From Methylomicrobium sp035916875 (GTDB lineage Bacteria; Pseudomonadota; Gammaproteobacteria; Methylococcales; Methylomonadaceae): a stretch of 5,589 nucleotides of DNA. Position 1 is the first letter of the stretch; each line of letters begins with the position of its first letter. Made by a program: the position numbers and the translations under genes. Location: NCBI RefSeq assembly GCF_035916875.1, contig NZ_JAXUHN010000095.1:1-5589 (forward strand). Direction: 5' to 3'. Under the pieces are notes generated by a model. It saw only the letters and a program-made list of their open reading frames with translations. It was not told the origin of the DNA and did not search any database. This document shows positions 5,522-5,589 of this stretch, piece by piece.

Positions 5522-5589
5522 ATGAAAGAGAAAACCACAAACCATTATTCACCCGAATTTCGGGAACGAGCGGTTCGCTTGGTGCGGGA
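5522..5589 (+). CDS. IS3-family transposase OrfA, N-terminal fragment
   Basis: Starting with ATG at 5522, the 22 visible residues include YSPEFRERAVRLVR, the standard opening of the IS3-family OrfA helix-turn-helix protein, which binds the IS ends. The frame is still open at the window edge. The ribosome binding site is weak, as is common for IS transposases. The downstream orfB that would show whether the element is intact lies outside. Confidence 0.83.
   Translation, partial: MKEKTTNHYSPEFRERAVRLVR

Larger units (their letters stand above)
5472..5589 (+). mobile_element. 5' end of a second IS3-family insertion sequence
   Basis: The element begins with TGAACCGCCCCGGG at 5472 and continues past the right edge. 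Its start is the inverted counterpart of the right end of the IS at 81-119. A transposase orfA begins at 5522, about 50 bases in, the usual spacing for IS3-family elements. It runs in the same direction as the left IS, so the 5.35 kb between them sits between direct copies or close relatives. Identity to the left IS cannot be tested because the visible parts are opposite ends. Confidence 0.8.

Overview
The window looks like an accessory, IS-rich stretch of a proteobacterial chromosome or plasmid (beta- or gammaproteobacterial in flavour; the genus cannot be set from the sequence). The evidence is the mer genes of Gram-negative type (a MerR with the three mercury-binding Cys, a periplasmic MerP with a signal peptide) and IS3-family transposase ends of the kind common in Proteobacteria. 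Base composition is mixed, with AT-rich spacers between genes.

Layout, left to right. (1) 1-119: the 3' end of an IS3-family element (last 25 codons of its transposase plus the right terminal inverted repeat). (2) 120-1542: remains of an alkaline-phosphatase-superfamily phosphodiesterase, cut at its 5' end by the IS and further broken by a frameshift near 733-741 and an in-frame TGA at 1210-1212. (3) 1543-1776: spacer with no convincing gene. (4) 1777-3493, minus strand: an unrecognised 511-residue membrane protein, preceded by a possible 55-codon small gene whose stop codon overlaps its ribosome binding site. (5) 3494-3882: non-coding spacer with a candidate minus-strand promoter set between two inverted-repeat arms, and a candidate terminator for merR. 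(6) 3883-5374: a compact mercury module: merR (minus), the divergent mer operator/promoter, then merT, merP and a cysteine-rich GDCCVxC-type protein (plus), tightly packed and probably co-transcribed. (7) 5472-5589: the left end of a second IS3-family element, same orientation as the first, with the start of its orfA.

How it works together. MerR sits on the CCGTAC-ATAG-GTACGG dyad between two widely spaced promoter boxes and should switch on merT-merP-GDCCVxC when it binds Hg(II). MerP would scavenge Hg(II) in the periplasm and MerT would carry it inwards. No mercuric reductase gene (merA) is visible: about 100 bases after the last mer gene the second IS begins, so merA is either lost, beyond the IS, elsewhere, or replaced by a sink such as the Cys-rich protein.

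The standout observation is merT itself: it carries an in-frame 165-bp tandem duplication (4441-4605 and 4606-4770, about 87% identical) that repeats the outer loop, the second membrane helix and the cytoplasmic Cys pair, giving a 167-residue protein instead of the usual roughly 116, with two cytoplasmic CEPGKxC sites. The two same-orientation IS3 ends give the whole 5.35-kb interior a composite-transposon-like frame, although the left IS also truncates a gene, so it need not have moved as one unit.
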